A stretch of DNA of 64,000 nucleotides from JADLDB01 sp040755835. Lineage in GTDB: Bacteria > Myxococcota > Myxococcia > Myxococcales > Myxococcaceae. Made by a program: the position numbers and the translations under genes. This document shows positions 61,498-64,000 of this stretch, in pieces (within the stretch, counting starts at the first letter, position 1; each line of letters starts with the position of its first letter). The stretch spans positions 1-64,000 of the forward strand of contig JBFMAB010000017.1 in NCBI GenBank assembly GCA_040755835.1, read 5' to 3'. The notes beneath the pieces were generated by a model. It ran no database searches and was not told where the DNA came from. It was given only the letters and a program-made list of their open reading frames with translations.

Positions 61498-63705
61498 TCA
61501 ACTTGCCTCCTCGCCCGACAGGCGCTTCGTCACTCGCGACCAGGCGAGCAGCACGAAGAAGATCAGCACCGAGTACGCCGCCGCGAAGCCGTACTGCTCG
61601 TTGCGCTGGAACGCCCAGCGGTACGCCTCGCTGACCAGGATGTCGGTGGCCCCGCCCGGCTCGCCTCCCGACACGAGGTAGATGATGTTGAACATGTTGA
61701 AGGTCCACACGCTGCCGAGGATGACGGCCGGCAGCAGCGCGGGCTTGAGCAGGGGCAGGGTGATGCGGCGGAACTGCGTCCACTTCGATGCGCCGTCCAC
61801 CTCGGCCGCCTCGTACAGATCCTGCGGGATCGACTGCAGCGCGCCCAGGGACACCACCATCATGAACGGGAAGCCCAGCCAGGTGTTCGTCACCACGTTC
61901 GCGGCGAAGGACGTCGCGAAGCGGGTGAACCAGCTGATGGGCTCGATCCCCATCATCGCGAGCAGGCCGTTGATCGCGCCGAACTGCCGGTGGAACAGAC
62001 CCTTCCACATGAGCGCGGTGATGTAGTTGGGCACCGCCCACGGGACGATGAGCAGCACGCGGTACACGCCGCGCAGCTTGAGCAGCGGCTCCTTGAGGAG
62101 GATCGCCAGGAACAGCCCGATGCTCACGTGCAGTACCACGTTCACCGCCGTCCAGAGGATGGTGACGGCCAGCGTGAAGTAGAACGAGAGCGGCTCGGTG
62201 ATCGAGTAGCCCCTGGAGGCGAGGATGTCGGTGAAGTTCGCCAGCCCCACGAAGGTGTAGTCGCCGGCCTCGTGGTGGAAGACGGACAGGCCGATGCCGA
62301 CCACCAGCGGGAGGATGACCAGCACGAGGATCCCCGCGGCGGCCGGCGCGACGTAGGCGATCCCCCGCCGCGCCTCCGCGTCGAGGGCCGTGCGCCCCGT
62401 CGAGCGGCGCGCGCGCACCACCACGAAGCCCACCACGGCGAGGGCCACCACCGCGGCGTACGGCGCCGGGTTGGCGGGCGGCGGCGCCTCGCGGTTGAGC
62501 GCCTTGTAGCGCCGGGTGGCCAGCTTGCCGGCGTCCTCCGGCGACACACCGCCCTGCAGCACGCCACGCAGCGCCAGCTTCATCGGCTCCCACACGCGCG
62601 CCATCTCCAGCGTGTTCGGCGTGGGCGCCGCGCGCTCCGCCGCCGCGCGGAAGGACGACACCAGCACGTCGCCCTGGACCTCGGGGCGCTCGTAGGCCGC
62701 CTTCTCCGCGGGGATCTGCCGGCCCACCGCCACGCGGGCCAGCGTCGCCTCGCCTACCGAGAGGAACTTCGCCAGCGCCTGCGCCAGGTCCGGGCTCTTC
62801 GACCGCGACGAGACGAAGGCCGCCTCCACGCCGAGGAACGGCGCCATCGGCAGGCCCGTCTCGCTCACCGTCGGCAGCGGCTTCACCTGGTAGTCGATCG
62901 TCGGGTCCACCTCGCCGGCGAACCACGGGCCGGAGATCACCATCGGCGCGCGGCCTTCGTTGAACAAGGACTTCACCAGCGCGCCGGACACCTCCTGCGG
63001 GATGAGACGCTCGTCCTGTAGCCCCTTCACGAAGGCCAGCGATCTCGCCATCGCCGGGGAGTCGAACTGCGCCTTGCCGTCTGCGTCGAAGAGCTGCCCG
63101 CCGAAGCCGGCGAGGATCGGCGCGTGGAAGTAGAAGTCGCCCGCCTCGTAGGCGAGGCCGAAGCGGTTCTCGGCGGGCCTCGCGAGCCGCCGCATCGTCG
63201 CGACCAGCTCGTCGGTGGTGGCGGGCGCCTGCGCGACCTCGCGGGTGTTGACGTACAGCGCGAGGCACTTGAGCGACAGCGGGTAGCCGTACCACTCGCC
63301 GTCCACCTCCAGCGCGTCGACCGCCGGCTTCAGGTACGCGTCCCTGTCGAGGAGAGGCGTCGACGGCGCGACGATCTTCATGCGGTGAAACTGGCGGAGC
63401 CGCTCGTGCGCGAAGATGAAGACGTCGGGGCCGGCGTCGTGGGGGATCGCGCTGGTCAGCTTCGACGACAGCGCGTCGTAGGGCACCGCCAGCAGCTCGA
63501 CGGCGATGCCGGTCCGCCCGGTGAACTGGTTGGCCGCGGCCTCGAGCGCCTCTTCTTCGCCGCCGCGGTAGCCGTGCCAGAGCTTGAGGGGATCGGCGGA
63601 CGCGGTGGTCGCGAGAAGCACCGCCAAGGTGAGCGCCCGGCGCGTCTCCCCCTCACCCCGACCCGCTCCCCCGATGGGGGACAGGGAGGCAGGACGCGCG
63701 ATCAC
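61498..63705 (-). CDS. Fused sugar-binding protein and MalF-type permease
   Basis: A 735-residue protein from GTG 63705. Residues ~38-410 are an extracytoplasmic sugar-binding protein of the MalE/UgpB class (LKLWHGYRGGEEEALEAAANQF). A membrane helix at ~425 then leads to a MalF-like permease (AYVAPAAAGILVLVILPLVVGIGLSVFHH) with the EAA loop QDLYEAAEVDGASKWTQFRRITLPLLKPA. A single polypeptide thus tethers receptor to channel. The n-region encodes a REP-like repeat (SLSPIGGAGRGEGE). Start overlaps the MalK stop (GTGA). Confidence 0.92.
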   Translation of the reverse strand: MIARPASLSPIGGAGRGEGETRRALTLAVLLATTASADPLKLWHGYRGGEEEALEAAANQFTGRTGIAVELLAVPYDALSSKLTSAIPHDAGPDVFIFAHERLRQFHRMKIVAPSTPLLDRDAYLKPAVDALEVDGEWYGYPLSLKCLALYVNTREVAQAPATTDELVATMRRLARPAENRFGLAYEAGDFYFHAPILAGFGGQLFDADGKAQFDSPAMARSLAFVKGLQDERLIPQEVSGALVKSLFNEGRAPMVISGPWFAGEVDPTIDYQVKPLPTVSETGLPMAPFLGVEAAFVSSRSKSPDLAQALAKFLSVGEATLARVAVGRQIPAEKAAYERPEVQGDVLVSSFRAAAERAAPTPNTLEMARVWEPMKLALRGVLQGGVSPEDAGKLATRRYKALNREAPPPANPAPYAAVVALAVVGFVVVRARRSTGRTALDAEARRGIAYVAPAAAGILVLVILPLVVGIGLSVFHHEAGDYTFVGLANFTDILASRGYSITEPLSFYFTLAVTILWTAVNVVLHVSIGLFLAILLKEPLLKLRGVYRVLLIVPWAVPNYITALMWKGLFHRQFGAINGLLAMMGIEPISWFTRFATSFAANVVTNTWLGFPFMMVVSLGALQSIPQDLYEAAEVDGASKWTQFRRITLPLLKPALLPAVILGSVWTFNMFNIIYLVSGGEPGGATDILVSEAYRWAFQRNEQYGFAAAYSVLIFFVLLAWSRVTKRLSGEEAS
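63646..63690. repeat. REP-like element inside a signal-peptide region
   Basis: The element has CCCCC GAT GGGGG (63668-63680) flanked by CTCACCCCGACC and ACAGGGAGG. In the coding strand it is read as SLSPIGGAGRGEGE, a typical translation of such repeats. It resembles 34881-34907 in its CCC-CTC-CCCC arm. Confidence 0.45.
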
Positions 63706-64000
63706 GACGCGACGCCCTCCGGGTGCCGCAGCGCCTTCGCCCCGTCCCTGGTGAAGACGTGCAGCGCGTCGCCGATCGGCTTCACCTTCACCGTCTGTCC
63801 GACGTCCACCGGCGCGGAGCCCTCGAAGCGCGCGGCCAGCGGCCCGGCCTCCGTCTTGAGGAAGGCGTACCCGTCGAAGCCCAGGCGCTCGACGGCCTCG
63901 ACCTCGCCCGCCAGCGGGCCGTCGGCGGCCACACGGAGATCCTGCGGCCGCAGGCCCACCTGCACCTCGCCCGTCACGCCGTCCGGCGCCGGCAGCTCGA
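63702..64000 (-). CDS. Sugar ABC transporter ATPase (MalK/UgpC), C-terminal part
   Basis: The last ~98 residues of an ATPase; the gene runs past the right edge, so only its C-terminal TOBE regulatory domain is visible: GLRPQDLRVAADGPLAGEVEAVERLGFDGYAFLKTEAG with GQTVKVKPIGDALHVFTRDGAKAL. In MalK/UgpC this domain follows the nucleotide-binding domain and receives inhibitor signals. Its stop overlaps the MalEF start (GTGA). Confidence 0.85.
   Translation of the reverse strand, partial: ELPAPDGVTGEVQVGLRPQDLRVAADGPLAGEVEAVERLGFDGYAFLKTEAGPLAARFEGSAPVDVGQTVKVKPIGDALHVFTRDGAKALRHPEGVAS

Overview
The window is a very GC-rich bacterial chromosome segment that looks like a myxobacterium or close relative (Myxococcota). 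The signs are a MYXO-CTERM-type protein end (9837-12491), a GYF-like protein with an AgmX/PglI (TonB-like) C-terminal domain (14099-14965), an FHA plus DUF4388 protein (30776-31699), a DUF1571 protein, and many lipoproteins and beta-barrel proteins of unknown function in otherwise housekeeping DNA. No 16S rRNA gene is present, so the assignment rests on protein architecture only. I see no phage, insertion sequence, CRISPR array or defence island.

Layout. 1-5.1 kb: HAD phosphatase, two exported proteins. 4.3-6.3 kb (minus): a NarL/DegU-type two-component system, kinase then regulator. 6.4-9.7 kb: a compact set of sulfur-handling genes (ThiF-like, TusA-like, a ThiF-N-terminus-like protein, an APS-kinase-like protein with a basic tail, LarE). 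9.8-13.3 kb: exported proteins and a small ribbon-helix-helix regulator. 13.3-20.0 kb: truA, GYF/AgmX protein, a conserved unknown, clpX, TPR-zincin lipoprotein, rlmI, and a protein with cysteine at every third residue. 20.0-24.2 kb: a hydrolase-fold protein lacking its serine, a lysozyme-fold protein, a broken cysteine-rich gene with an 11-bp tandem repeat, and a UvrD-family helicase. 24.2-34.9 kb: rplM-rpsI, a PilT ATPase, a methyltransferase remnant, recX, a BamD-like lipoprotein, TPR and FHA proteins, selD, amidase, rph-rdgB. 34.9-43.3 kb (minus): DUF2325-like protein with rnhB, an M61 peptidase, an iron-type ABC transporter, a broken metallo-beta-lactamase-fold gene, thioredoxin.

43.4-49.4 kb is a tight four-gene operon: imelysin-family lipoprotein, second lipoprotein (DUF4856-like), HTTM membrane protein, TonB-dependent receptor. 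A Fur-like palindrome covers its first start codon, which suggests metal (probably iron) acquisition. 49.4-52.5 kb (minus): bestrophin, DUF1571 protein, a Pro-rich membrane protein. 53.0-55.8 kb: a decaheme OmcA/MtrC-family outer-surface cytochrome with a collagen-like N-terminus and a strong terminator. 56.0-56.3 kb (minus): tRNA-Val and tRNA-Asp with a terminator. 56.7-60.6 kb: two exported lipoproteins, one built of repeats. 60.6-64.0 kb (minus): a MalK-MalEF-MalG sugar transporter in which binding protein and first permease are one polypeptide; the ATPase runs off the window end.

The points most worth a second look are the imelysin/HTTM/TonB operon with its operator, the sulfur cluster, the every-third-cysteine protein, the 11-bp repeat that sets the reading frame of a cysteine-rich exported protein, and the MalE-MalF fusion. 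Start sites were chosen from Shine-Dalgarno spacing, signal peptides and overlaps; uncertain ones are flagged.
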